The position numbers and the translations under genes are program-made. The notes below the pieces were generated by a model. The model saw only the letters and a program-made list of their open reading frames with translations, did no database searches and was not told the DNA's origin. Positions 20,623-32,923 of a stretch of 64,000 bases of DNA are shown in pieces (the first letter of the stretch is position 1; the number at the start of each line of letters is the position of its first letter). The DNA is taken from contig NW_026705775.1 of NCBI RefSeq assembly GCF_029867415.1, forward strand, positions 124,001-188,000. Reading direction: 5' to 3'. This DNA is from Vicia villosa. Taxonomy: Eukaryota; Streptophyta; Magnoliopsida; Fabales; Fabaceae.

Positions 20623-22230
20623 CCAATATACCTTTGTGAATAGTCTGTTTCTCTCATGGTGACTGTCACCTCAGCATTGTTGGTAGGAAAGTCAGGGTTA
20701 TTTTCATTGGAAGTTTATATAATTGGTTAGTTAATGTCTAAGTAGACTAGTATCATTCCTACAAATTTGAGGCCTTGAGTTTTCTTGTACCAATTTAAGT
20801 CTTCAATGTTCTTGGTGAATTTATGCTTTAAAGCAAATCAATTATTTTATGGTACCATACTACCATGGCATTTACAAATTTTGAGTACAAGACACATACA
20901 CACACATGCATAATACTGCATTAAGCTGGACATGCATTAATGTTCCATTTGAGTGAAGTTACCATAAACGCAAACCCACATCTTCTCATGACTGTTTCTG
21001 TTTAAGGGACCACAAATTGTCAAAACGTGGCTTTAAGTCTGAAGTCATTATTTATTTCATAGGCTTGGAAGGAACTATGGTAAAAAGCCTGACTAGCCTT
21101 CTTCAAATAGTAGCTTCGAATGCAATCTGACGCATAAAAGACACCTACAAATAATTACGCCGTTACATGGTGGCAGCAACATTCCTATTGACTCTTTTGT
21201 GTGATTTATCACTGCCTGACTAGTGCCGTGACTTCCTGACTGATTTCCTTCGATTATGTGAAAGAATAACGTGTAAATGAATGCATTGGTGTATTTTCGT
21301 TTTTCCCCTATCATTTAGGTATGTGTGATTATGACAACAAAATACCAGTTTAATAGAAAAATATGAGTAAAAGTATATAAAAAAAACATAAATAGAATTT
21401 ATAAATTCACTATAATTTTTAAATAAAAATTATATAGAAATATATGACAACAAGTTGCACCGTTATATTTCTTTTTTTTTAGATGACAAAATCAACTATC
21501 TTAAAAACTCAATTAATTGTTTTATAAGATACAACATTACTATACATGAGCATTTGCATTCTCTTTAAAATATTCAATTGTTTTTGATATTAAAAAATCA
21601 CAAGTGTCAAACAAATGGTATGAAAATATATTGATTGTCACTGCACGATTTTTCATGTTTAACCACTTTACTTGAAGCGATTTTGAGGGCCGTCTGTCAC
21701 ACAATAAAATATCAAGTCATCTGTCCCACTAGTGAAGAAACCATAATTAAGTCTACACATGCATGTTTTTTCTTCTACCCACTTGATCTAAGTGAGATCT
21801 CCTCTCATGTGAGTTAGTGATGAAATTCACAAACATCTCTTTCTTCTATTTATTTTGAGCAGCCTCACGAAAGAAAAATACTGAATTAAATTAAAAAGTG
21901 AAGTTATAAGATTCTGATGTATGGTGCAAAGAAAGTCAAATGTTAAGAACAACATCAAAGAAACTAAAGTCTCTAAAAGCCCGCATGTGATCACGCGCCT
22001 AAACTATTTTAATCTTTTTTTGTTGGTACAAGAACTGTTTTAATCTTTTTAGATAATTAATTTGTAATAAGTGCGAGTATCTCTCAAAGTACCAAATTAA
22101 TGCACAAACACACTTAAAATATTTTACAAACTTCATCTAACTTCAAAATATTCTTAAAATCAACTTTGACCTAAAGTTGATCGATTAGGAAGCAAAAATT
22201 TGATCTCTAATATATTAAAATATGTGTCTA
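20623..22230. other. 3' flank of the DnaJ gene and spacer
   Basis: 3' untranslated-like AT-rich sequence follows the stop codon. Beyond that, no coding frame, RNA gene or repeat border was supported; short frames on either strand lack family resemblance. Confidence 0.5.
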
Positions 22231-24335
22231 ATAGGTTATGGAACGAAATCACCACTTAAAATTGTGTTCACTTACGAACAACTCAAGAAGTATGATATTC
22301 TTTTCCCCTATCTTACTCACTATTTTTTTAGAAATATTTTCATACCCTTAATATTATTTTAGTGGTGAGAGAGCGAACTACTTAAGTAAGAGTTGTGTAA
22401 CTATTATTTAAATCTGGTTGTGCTGTAATTATAAATCAAAAGCATAATTCTATTATACATTGCTATTTCTATAAAGGTTGCAAGATGAATTTGGATAAAA
22501 TCTTGGTATAAGAAGGTTGTGGTTTGATCATGTGATAAAAGTTCAAGTTGATAGTGAAACTCTCAAGGGGAAATTCTTGGGAACTGAAGTAAGCCTCATT
22601 ATTTAAGGCATAACCAATATAAATCATAGTGTGCACTTTCTTATCACATCTTTTTAACTTTCTTGTTATTTGTCTTCCACACTTAAATCTCTTCTCTATC
22701 TCTTCTTAATGTTGAACCAGGAAAATCTAACGTTTTTGTAAAAAGTTTTCAAAAATCATTTATCACAATTCTCTCATTCTTTTGTTTGAAGTCACTTGAT
22801 CAACACTAAATTAATACACACAATCACAAAAATTCATCAAATTTTTAAATCTTATATGAAAATCACTATGGATTGAGGCAAAACATTTAAAACCAAATCA
22901 TAATTGATTAAGAAGTCTATATAATTGCTTATATAACAAAATTCAACCTATAATCGATTATGACACTTGAGTAATCCATTATGAGGTGAAATTTTCTTAA
23001 TAATCGATTATTGATACCTAGGAATCACTTATGTTTCTGATTTAACAAATATGTCCTTTATTATCTAGGTCATAATCTACTATGGCCGCAGCCTAACAGA
23101 TTATCGTACACATCCTTTCTAAATTTTTACTTATTTCGTCTAAATATTTTAATATAAAAGAAATTATGGTGTTCATTTGAAAACAACTAGATTTTTTTTT
23201 CACATCTACTATAAACTTAATCACAATTTTCATACTCACTTAAAATATGATTTTAGTGTTAAGTGAGTAACTACTTTGTAGAGATTTCTTGTGTAACAAT
23301 TGTTATATTATCATTATTTGTAATTGTAAACTAAGCGATGATTGTTTTCTTGAACGCTAATTAGGGGTGGGAATAGGCCAGGCCGGCCTACAGGGACCTA
23401 TAGCCTAGCCTACTTAAGGCCAGACCAGGCCTATTTGATAAAAAGGCCAGGCTTGGGCTTTTTTAAAAGCCTATTTAATAAAATAGGTCAGGCCTAGGCT
23501 ATTAAAAAAGCCTATAAAGCCTTGTAGACCGGCCTATATTTTCATATATATTAAAATTAGTCTAAATAGGTTGACCTATGCATATATATTAGAAAAAGTG
23601 TTAAATAAATTGGTCTATATATGCATATATATTAGAAAAAATGCTGAATAGGTCGGTCTAAATGTTCATATATATGCGACTTATAAGGCTTCTTAAGTAA
23701 TATGAATTAATTGAAAACATTAATAAGAAATAGGCTTTTAAATAGGCTTTCAGGCCAGGGCAGACTTTTAAAAAGGACGGACCAGGCTGAAAAAACGAGC
23801 CTATAGTAGGCCACAGGCCAGGCTCAGGCCTTGCAAGTTTTTCGTAGGCCAGACCCAGGCCTTATAAAGCCTAGCCTAGCCTATTCCCGCCCCTAACGCT
23901 AATTAGTTATAAAGGTTGCAAGTTCAACTTGAGATAAAAATTTGGTGTAAAAAGATTGAGGAATGATCTTGTGTTAAAAGCTCTATGGTAGTGGGAATCT
24001 TAAGAAACAATTTTTGGGGACTGAGTAGGCCTCATAGTTTTGGGCCGGATTAATATAATTTTGGTAGATTCCTTCCTTTTCCTTTATCTTTTTTATTTGA
24101 CCGTCTTTTATCTTTATGATACAACTCCATTATTCTACTTCTTTTTTAAATTCAACTTAAAAATCGATTTAATTTGTTTCAATTTTGAAAAATCCTTTTA
24201 TCACATTTCACCTCTTTTGTCTTTGAAATTATTTGGGTAAATTCAACTTAAAAATCGATTTAATTTGTTTCAATTTTGAAAAATCCTTTTATCACATTTC
24301 ACCTCTTTTGTCTTTGAAATTATTTGGGTAACTAA
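22230..24335. mobile_element. Old direct-repeat pair (LTR-like), interrupted by an hAT element
   Basis: A segment near 22270-22820 recurs in the same orientation near 23170-24335 with many substitutions. Shared blocks include GTGAGTAACTACTT / GCGAACTACTTAAG followed by TTGTGTAAC, CTATAAAGGTTGCAAG (22473 and 23909), a GTGTAAAA/GGTATAAGAAG...TTGA block, and TTTTATCACA(A/T)TTC(T)C. This looks like two eroded LTRs about 1 kb apart. In the right copy a 534-bp hAT element is inserted and a 91-bp stretch (24149-24239) is tandemly doubled (24240-24330). No internal coding region was found. Confidence 0.55.
23362..23895. mobile_element. Non-autonomous hAT-type element, 534 bp, with 8-bp target duplication
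   Basis: It starts TAGGGGTGGGAATAGGC and ends GCCTATTCCCGCCCCTA. The flanking 8-mer ACGCTAAT is identical on both sides (23354-23361 and 23896-23903). Its interior is filled with AGGCC/GGCCT and AAGCCTAT words, giving a locally GC-rich patch in AT-rich DNA. No transposase frame is present. It splits an older LTR-like repeat, so it is the younger insertion. Confidence 0.9.
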
Positions 24336-24339
24336 AACT

Positions 24340-24705
24340 AATGAGGAACCCTTTTGAGGGTTTTGTTGGTTTAGTAGCAACTAACAAGGATGAGAAGCCC
24401 ATATTGTTTCTTAAGATGGATGAGCACGGGGAAAAACAAAAATGATTAGTCGAAAAAAATGATATCATGCCTCCTCCTTTGATGAAGTTCGTCCAAGCTT
24501 TTGGGGCCAGAACCGAGAATGTCTTTTCAGTGGTCCACTAGAGGTTGTAAATAGAAAAAAAAAATTAGAACGGTCATTCTCACATATGACGTTAGTATTT
24601 TGATTTTGAACTCAGATTCACAACAATGCTAAGGGACTGTAAATGATGATGTTTGATTGATTTCAGTAGAGAGAACATGAAAATATATGTAAACAATCTC
24701 ACGTT

Positions 24706-24780
<75 letters not shown>

Positions 24781-25487
24781 TAGTATCTTTAAGAGGAGGT
24801 GATATTAAACTTATATAACTGTGAAGATGTGAAATAGAGGAGTAAGTCAAAATCTCAATAAAAACAAATATTAAATCGACAAAATTTATATATTTTTAAA
24901 GGTTTGTCCTTTAATTTGTATTTATATATGGAATTTTTTTTTAATATATCACATATAAATATAAGATAATTAAAAGGATTTGAATTAACACATTTGAATT
25001 AAGTCATATAAAAAGGAAAAAAGAGAGAATATTCTTATGTTTAGAAAGAGGTTACATTACATGCTTATCCATTTATTTGAAGAGTGATTTTAGCATTATG
25101 ATTTAGGTTGATTGTCTAGTGGTGGCCAATAGAAAGCAACATGATGTCTCCTTTACTTGACTTTCTTGCCCCTCACCTCTCTCTCTTTTTCATATAATCC
25201 AATTTTAAATGTGGCTTTACTTTACTCATTCCTCATGTCAAACGTGAAACCCCCTAAGTCTCATTCATTATTCACCAAAGTCTCACTCTCATAATTAATT
25301 CTCTTACAAACTCCATCAAACCTTAGCATAACATGAATTCATTCATTCACATTTTCACATTTACTACTATCTTATTAAACTAAACTTTGGTATCTATAAT
25401 AAATACTCATTCATCTAGGTTTCATATCATAGTAACAAATCAGGATCTGTTTTCTTCACTGTTTTTGTCTTCTAGCTTCTTCTGAAG
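24340..25487. other. Spacer with (TA)n tract and NEK gene 5' region
   Basis: Contains a perfect (TA)n microsatellite (24711-24776). The 250 bp before the NEK start codon are CT/AT-rich, with a CTTCACT...GTCTTCTAGCTTCTTCTGAAG leader-like segment. No gene is seen between 24340 and 25487. Confidence 0.5.
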
Positions 25488-28400
25488 ATGGAAGATTATG
25501 AGGTTATAGAGAAACTTGGGAGAGGAGCTTTAGGTGCAACTTTTCTTGTTCTTCATAAAACTGATAGAAAGAGGTAATTCAATTCATTCACGCTTTCTTT
25601 CCTTTTTTGTGTAAAGATCGTTTTTTTTTTCAAAATTGGTCAACCCCACATGGAAATTTTGTTTTTTTATAGAGATTTTAGTGTTCAATTTTGTGTTTGG
25701 GTGTGAGTTTAACTGAAATTAAGCTAATAAATTAATCTGTATTTGGGATTGTAGACCTTGCTAATTCAATTTGAGTTTTTTTTTTTTTTAAGTAATTTTT
25801 CTTCATGATGATTTCATCTATGGTAGGTATGTGTTGAAGAAGATTCGTTTGTCTAAGCATACAGAGAAGTCCAAATTGACAGCGTACCAAGAGGTTGGTG
25901 TAACAAATTCTTCCACTCATTGCATATTTTGTTGTTATTGTTAAGCATTATTTTGTCTCATTACTTGATGATAATTAGTAACAGTTGATTTGTTTTCTAT
26001 TGTGTTTTGAGTAAAGTAAGTGTAGTAGAATGTCACGCGGTTAAGAATTAACACGAAAATAAAGTAAGTGTAGCAGAGATGAGGATGTTGCGTTGGATGT
26101 GTAGTAAGAATATTAGACAAGATAAGATTAGAAATGACAATATTAGAGAGAGTGTTGGAGTAGCACCTATAGTAGAACAGAGGGTGGAAAATAAACTTAG
26201 GAGGTTTGAGCATTTAGAGAGAAGACCTATAATATATGTGGTAAGGAGAGTAGATAAGATGGAGAGGGGTCAAACATCTTGAGGTAGAGAAAGACCTAGA
26301 AAAGTTATAAGAGAAGATATTAAGAAAAATTTCGAAATTAATGATTTGAATAGAAGTATGGTCTTGGATAGAACATTATGGCGGAAGTTGATCCCTGTAG
26401 CCGATCTTATTTAGTGGGATAGGGCTTGGTTGTTGTCGTGTTTTTAGTCATAGATGGATGGATTGATTCTACTTAATATGACTAGCTTGTGCTTATTAGT
26501 ATATTTGTTTTTCTTCCATGATGAACTATAGACATGCAATACAAAGACTATAAAAGATATCATTATTAAACTATAATTGAATTTCATTTCTTTTGATGGA
26601 ATCTTTTAGTTGTTCTGCTATGCATTAGTTTTATGTCTTCTGAGGTGCTGATCAAACTTCTACTTATCCAACATAGTTGGGATTCCATGATGATGACTTT
26701 GCACTTTCAATTTTTAATTAAAAAACTTCTATTTCTGGATATTTGTTTTGTATATTTATTATGCTTACAAAATGCTTTGAGCACGATAGTTAATCACTGT
26801 AGATAGATAGAGAAATAAGACATGTTGCCTATAAATAAGAGAGATTGAGACGAAAAGGTAGCGAATGATATATGCAACAAGTAGAGGAGGTGGCTAGAAA
26901 AAGTCTACTGATAGATGCAATACTCAAGAATACCGAGTTTTTGATGTAAAAGATGTTGAATACAAGGATAAGGTGAATGCTTAAACCCCTTAGTTAGTTG
27001 ATTAGTTGGGGTTTTGGATAATTAGAGCAATAATGCATGTTTCCTATAACTATAAGAAGATAGGCTTGTAAGGACTATGGAGAGGTCGCAAGTGAATTGT
27101 GAGAGAATTGGGGCCTTATGTTAGGGAGTGTGTAGATCCTCGAAGTTTTGTATTGATTTTATTTTATTTTTGATTTCATTGGAGACTTTCTTAATTCTTT
27201 CTAATAAAATATCAGGTTACTAGCATTTCTATAAATATGTGATAATATTCTTAATAACGGTTTTACTAACCTTTACCTTCTTAGTTCTTACATAAAAGTG
27301 ATCATATTGTCTCTTTTTTTCTGATGAAGATGGACCTGATAGCAAACCTAAATTACCCTTATATTGTGGAGTACAAAGATGCTTGGGTGGAGAAGGTAAG
27401 AACATAAGCTCCCTTCCCCTTCTTTCAATTTTCCTTTTTACTTTTATAGAAATTAAAATTAACTTCGTATTTCTTTAGATGTATATACTTTTTTCAATAT
27501 TTAAGACTACTAAATATTTATGCTATTTTCATGATTTGTAGGAGGACTATATATACATTTTAAGCGGCTTTTGCGAAGGAGGTGACATGTGAGTGTAATA
27601 ATAGTGACTGTGATTATTTCTAGTATAAATTAAGGACCTTAATTTTTTAATTACAGAGAATGCCATAAAAGCTTAAGCTACTAGGTAAGGTAAAGGTTCG
27701 AAGAATGGTTTTCATCACTCTTAACACATGTACTTACAAGTGAAAACAAACCTAAAATGTTGATAAATTATAAACCTCTATCATGTACCGAAATCACACT
27801 GAACATTGTACCGTGTTTTACAATATGAATGCAAATTTTATTGTAAAATTTACATATTATTAGACTTGGGGCGATAATTATATCAATGACTTTTATGGTC
27901 TGTTATATAAACTACTGACCTTAAAGTTTAGGTTATTAGAACTAATGAGTTTTATAAAAACTGTGACGTATAAATAATGTGTTCATATCAATGACTTTTG
28001 TGGGACAGGGCTGAGAATATAAAGAAATCTCGAGGATCTTTTTTTCCGGAGGAGGTAATTATTTAATGTACCATTTCTTCATTATGTTTTGATGGATGTG
28101 AATAGAAGAAAAGGAGCGGTGTGATAAGTAAACCTCTTCCAAATAGTCTAACAAGGGCTTATGTTAGTAGATAAGCTGAAAAAAGTAATTTCAAACAGGT
28201 CCTTCTATACAAGTATTGTTAACTCAACCCGCATGCTATTTTTTTCTGTAGAAAGTCTGCAAATGGATGACTCAGTTGTTGCTAGCTGTGGACTACTTGC
28301 ACTCTAACCGTGTGCTCCACAGAGATCTTAAGGTATCAAGTATTACCTATTTCATTATCCTAGAAAATAAATCCGTATATGGTGTTTACATTAAAGCAAG

Positions 28401-31400
28401 TTCATTTAATTTCAGTGTTCCAACATATTCCTCACCAAAGAAAACAACATTCGTCTAGGTATGAAGGCATTATTCTTTGAACGATCGTTACTTTTGGTTT
28501 CCACACATTCTGTTATCTAAAGCAATATATGTATTGCATATGGATCCTGCAGGTGACTTTGGTCTTGCAAAGCTACTTGACACAGACGATCCTGCTTCTT
28601 CGGTATTGTTTACATTGTTAATATCCTTGCATTTATCAGCTTATTCAAGAAACGTACTTGTAATTGTTCGGTTGTGGATTGTCATGTCAAGTAGTTGAAG
28701 ATTTTAATCTAAAAAAACATAAATGAAGTCTGTTTAATTCTCGTGCCCTCATATTTCCTCTGTAGGTTGTTGGAACTCTAAATTACATGTGTCCTGAAAT
28801 CTTTGCCGATATGCCGTACGGTTATAAATCTGACATATGGTCGCTTGGTAAGAGCTACATACTCCTTACCCTTATTGACATAGCCATATGATATATGTCC
28901 TTGTGTAAGATGACGTCGTTTTGTTTGTAAGGTTGCTGCATGTTTGAAATTGTTGCACATCAACCAGCGTTTCGTGCTCCAGTAAGAACAAACTTGACCC
29001 TTCTACAATGAAGTCTTTCATTTTTCAATGTTATAAAGTGAAGTAAATTGTTTAAACAGGACAGGGCCGGGCTTATCAATAAAATAAATAGATCCACTAT
29101 TTCTCCATTGCCAATTGTTTACTCTTCCACATTGTAAGTCACTTCGTGTGAACATATATCTTACGGTGAAAACCGATTTATCCGTTTTATATTTAATTTA
29201 AATGGTAAAATGCAACAGGAAACAGATTATCAAGAGCATGCTGAGGAAAAACCCTGAACACAGACCAACAGTGAGTTCTAGTGAGCCTTTCATGTATTAT
29301 TCATTTTGATGAAACTGTTCCGTTCTTATGCTGCTTTCTCTTCGTTTACAGGCGGCTGATTTGTTGAGACATCCTCATTTACAACCTTTTGTTCTCCGCT
29401 CTCGTAACACGCCATCTGTTTTTCTTCCTGTACATCTCATAAGTTGTAACTCACCGAAAAAATCTTACAAATCTAACGGTGGCAAGGACAATAGGGACAA
29501 AGAAGAAGGGTTTGTAAACCGTTTGGATCGAGTTTATCCGATTGAGGGAGAAGGAGATGTACAAACAAGAAACCGCAAATTAGCAGTGTCAACGAGCACA
29601 GAAGACAACCTTGAGACTAAAATGGTTGATCCTACCAGCTACCCGTTGGAATTTTCTACTAGTATTAGTGGCTCAAAGGACGAGTCAACAACATCTGAAT
29701 CAACCGTTTGCAGTGTGTGCAAGGAAGCAGATTTCAAAAGTAGAGCTGTAAGAGACATGGCCGACACAGAGGTCACTTCAAAGAGTACACTAGATTCAAT
29801 GCATGAAAAACAAGTATTTGCTACTGGGCAACTTCCGAAGTCGAATGCAAATGCAGCGACTAAAAAAGTTGAATATAGTTTTTCTAATAAAGTTTTCGAT
29901 AAAGATGAAGTGCATAAGGAAGCTGCAAAACATGGGCACTCTAGTAAAACAATAATCTCCAGTGAAGACAGCAATGGAAATGATGAAGATGCGGTCACAT
30001 CACAATGTACTCCAGATAAATACAAATTTTCCAATAAAGGTTTTGGTGAGGCAGAAGTGCAGAAAGAAAAAGCAAAACCTGAGGACTTCATCAAATCGAT
30101 AATGTCCAGTGAATATAGAACTGGTAATAATATAGATGGGTGCATTGATGAGGTCACTTCGGAAAGTACACTAGAGTTTTTGCTTGTAGAACAATTTATC
30201 ACCGAACATTTTCAGAATCCTGATGCATTTGACATAAATGCAGTAACAAAAGAAGTTGAAGGTAGTTTTACCGAAGGTTATTTTGATACTCTTTCCGATG
30301 TTGGCTTTGATACTTTTTCCGAAGTGCTTACAGAAGATGCCAAACCCGAGGAGTCTAGTAAATCAATCATTTACAGCAACGACTGCAATCAAAATGATAA
30401 AGAATGCTGTATTGATGATATCACTTCAAAGAGCACACTGGATTCGGTGAATGAAGAACAAGAAGTTGTCGCTGAGAATTTTCCAAAATCGAATACATCG
30501 GTGACTACAAAGACTGATGGCACACTTTCCAGCCAATGTTTTGATAAAGATGAAGCACAGAGAGAAGATGCCCTACCTGAGGACTCAAGTAAATCAATCA
30601 TTTTCCGCCAAGGCTGCAATGGAAATGATAAAGAACGGTCCACTGATGATATCAGTATCACTTCAAAGAGAACATTGGATTCTTTACACGAAGAACAAAA
30701 ATTTGCCGCTGAAGATTTTCAGAAGTCAAATACAAATGACATAAATCTAGTGACTTCAAAAGTTGATGATACTCTTTCCAATAAAGAATTTGATTTAGGT
30801 GAACCACAAAGAGAAGATGTCAAACCCGAGGACTCAAGTAAATCAATCATTTACAACAATGACAATGACAATGACAAAGAGGAGTCTTGTGATGAGGTCA
30901 CATCAACGAGCACCCTAAGTTCTGTGCATGAAGAGCGACGACTTTCGGCTGAACAATTTCAGAAGCCAGATACAAATGACATAAATCCAGTGACTTCACA
31001 TCTTGATGATACTCTTTCCGTTAAAGAGTTTGATAAAGCCGAACCAGAAAGAGAAGATGCCAAATCTGAGGACTCAAGTAAATCAATCATTTACAACGAT
31101 GGCAATGACAAAAAGGGGTCTACCGATGAGGTCACATCAACGAGCACACTTGATTCTGTGCATGAAGAGCCACGACTTTCTGTTGAACACTTTCAGAAGC
31201 CAGATACAAATGACATAAATCCAGTGACTTCAAAAGTTGAATATACTCTTTCCAGTAAAGAGTTTGATAAAGCTCAAACACAAAGAGAAGATGTCAAACC
31301 TGAGGACTCAAGTAAATCAATCATTTACAACAATGGCAATGACAAAGAGGGGTCTAAGGATGAGGTCACATCTACAAGGACACTCGATTCTGTGCATGAA

Positions 31401-32279
31401 GAGCGGCGACTTTCTGTTGAACACTTTCAGAAGCCAGATACAAATGACATAACTCCAGTGACTTCACAAGTTGATGATACTGTTTCCAGTAAAGAGTTTG
31501 ATAAAGCCGAACCAGAAAGAGAAGATGCCAAACCTGAGGACTCAAGTAAATCAATCATTTACAACAATGGCAATGACAAAGAGTGGTCTACTGATAAGGT
31601 CACATCAACGAGCACACTCGATTCTGTGGATGAAGAGCCACGACTTTCTGTTGAACACTTTCAGAAGCAAGATACAAATGACATAAATGCAGTGACTGTT
31701 AAAGTTGATGGTGCTTTTTCCAATGAAGGTTTTGATAAATTTGAAGGTAGCAGCGACAGTGATAAAATCGGTTTCATCGATGAAGAAATGGCATCAACAA
31801 ATGTGCATTCTGTTAGGGTTGAACAAGACCCTGATACAGTAAGCTGCTTGAAAGAAAGTGAAAATTCACAATCATTAACAGAAGACTCACACACGAACAT
31901 TCTGACTTCTGAGAGCAATGGTACTCTCTCAGCTAAGCATGAAGGCAGAGAAAACACACACATAATCAGTCGTGCCATACATAAAGACGATAAAAATGCC
32001 ACTGTGATTGATAAAACCCCAAATGAAATTTCCTTAAGTACAAATATTTCAGTAGTCGGTGATAAAACGAAGAGGGTGTTGAAAAATTCCGGCCAACAAA
32101 GAGCTGATGCTTTGGAATCTTTACTTGAGTTATGTGCTCATTTACTTAAGCAAGGAAAGCTAGAAGAGCTTGCTGCGGTGCTAAGACCATTTGGAGAAGA
32201 CACAGTTTCATCCAGAGAAACAGCCATATGGCTGACAAAAAGCCTGGTGTCATCGCAAAAATTTAATCCGGAAACCTAG
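25488..32279 (+). CDS. NIMA-related kinase (plant NEK5/NEK6 type) with repeat-expanded tail, 1223 aa, 13 exons
   Basis: The exons are 25488-25573, 25827-25893, 27330-27395, 27542-27588, 28009-28054, 28252-28332, 28416-28458, 28553-28602, 28766-28847, 28932-28981, 29060-29133, 29219-29270 and 29352-32279. All are GT-AG and the frame is open throughout. The kinase domain (about 4-258) has GRGALGA (11-17), the ATP lysine (about K33), HRDLK (127-131), DFG (147-149), CPE (171-173) and SDIWSLGC. The P+1 loop reads GTLNYM where plant NEKs usually have GTPNYM. The C-terminus (about 1162-1216; [20 protein letters not shown], then [20 protein letters not shown]) is the conserved tail box of plant NEK5/NEK6, which act on microtubules and directional cell growth. 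Exon 13 encodes 975 aa, mostly an acidic, Ser/Asp/Lys-rich, probably disordered tail with 78-residue tandem repeats. Arabidopsis NEK5 is about 430 aa and NEK6 about 950 aa. Intron 2 holds a LINE tail. Confidence 0.92.
26077..26440 (+). mobile_element. LINE (L1-type) 3' fragment in intron 2 of the NEK gene
   Basis: The plus strand reads [20 protein letters not shown], then [28 protein letters not shown] and [10 protein letters not shown]. After a stop come [20 protein letters not shown], [17 protein letters not shown] and ADLI(stop)WDRAWLLS segments. This is the well-known C-terminal tail of plant L1-type reverse transcriptase ORFs, here broken by at least two stops. It ends in a GTTGTTGTCGTG-type 3' end. 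It is 5'-truncated, as is usual for LINE insertions, and lies in the sense orientation of the host gene. Confidence 0.85.
29769..31760 (+). repeat. Tandem coding repeat in NEK exon 13 (78-codon unit, about 8 units)
   Basis: Within the NEK frame, eight occurrences of an S-S-K-S/T-I-I/M motif mark repeat units (near 29941, 30090, 30355, 30585, 30834, 31073, 31308 and 31543). The last four units are exactly 234 bp apart (anchor GAGGTCACATC at 30894, 31128, 31362 and AAGGTCACATC at 31596) and nearly identical in DNA. Each has the order [58 protein letters not shown]. The first four are diverged, with insertions and deletions. This covers residues about 388-1050. Confidence 0.93.
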
Positions 32280-32737
32280 TTTGGTGAGGGGTTCTCCTTA
32301 TGAATCATCGATTGTTGTTAAAAAATGTGTATCTCGAAAAGTTACACGAGTTTGTTCCTTTGAGACTCTTGCTTGATTGAAGATTGGGGGATTGGAAATT
32401 AACATCCCACAATCTTTTTCTTGGTGATTGTTTATTGTAAATGGTTTGAATCATATTTGAGAAAGGTTGATATGTTCATTAGTGTTTTTCTGTGTTATAT
32501 GGCTTTGATTGTATTAAAATTAACATTCTCATGTTCCCTCCTTAATCTTAAGAAGAATGGCACAGATTTGTACTTTAACATAACTATGAAAACAAATTAA
32601 TTTTACATTTTCAATAGTTACAAATAGAGTGAAACTTATCAATACACATAATTATGGTAAATCACTCTTTATTCCATATAAATTACATATATTGTATAAA
32701 CTTCTCTCTGGTAGTGTCTTTCACATATTTTCCGAGC
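32280..32737. other. Convergent 3' flanks of the NEK and AGP genes
   Basis: The two genes end toward each other. The interval is AT-rich, with no frame or repeat recognised, and must contain both 3' UTRs. Confidence 0.5.
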
Positions 32738-32923
32738 TTAATGGAACAAGGCAATGAAAGACAACAAAGAGGCACCAACCAAGGAACCAACGGCAGTTGC
32801 TGATGCGGCGTTGGCAGGGCCAGGGGCTGGTGCAGATGTTGGAACCTCAGCAGTGGCAGCCATGGCTGCACTCATGGAGGCAGCGACAACGAGAACGGCG
32901 CAGGTAAGCTTCTTCATGTCCAT
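32738..32923 (-). CDS. Arabinogalactan peptide, AGP23-like, 61 aa
   Basis: The protein starts [20 protein letters not shown], a typical secretion signal ending near MAA-TAE. A short mature core ([16 protein letters not shown]) has Ala-Pro/Pro-Ala dipeptides for Hyp O-arabinogalactosylation. A hydrophobic tail ([17 protein letters not shown]) is typical of a GPI-anchor signal. Length (61 aa) and pattern match AG-peptides, especially the Arabidopsis AGP23/AGP40 group (MEMKK-like start). The product would be a very small cell-surface proteoglycan at the plasma membrane or wall. It is a single exon. A TATA-like ATAAATA lies at about 33003-33009, some 80 bp upstream of the start on the minus strand. 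Tissue expression is not known from sequence; AGP23-type genes are often pollen-expressed in other plants. Confidence 0.85.
   Translation of the reverse strand: MDMKKLTCAVLVVAASMSAAMAATAEVPTSAPAPGPANAASATAVGSLVGASLLSFIALFH

Noticed and set aside
29639..30202. 187-codon antisense frame in NEK exon 13, and other antisense or shifted frames to 32002
   Set aside because: Shadow of the repeat-rich sense frame; no independent family resemblance.
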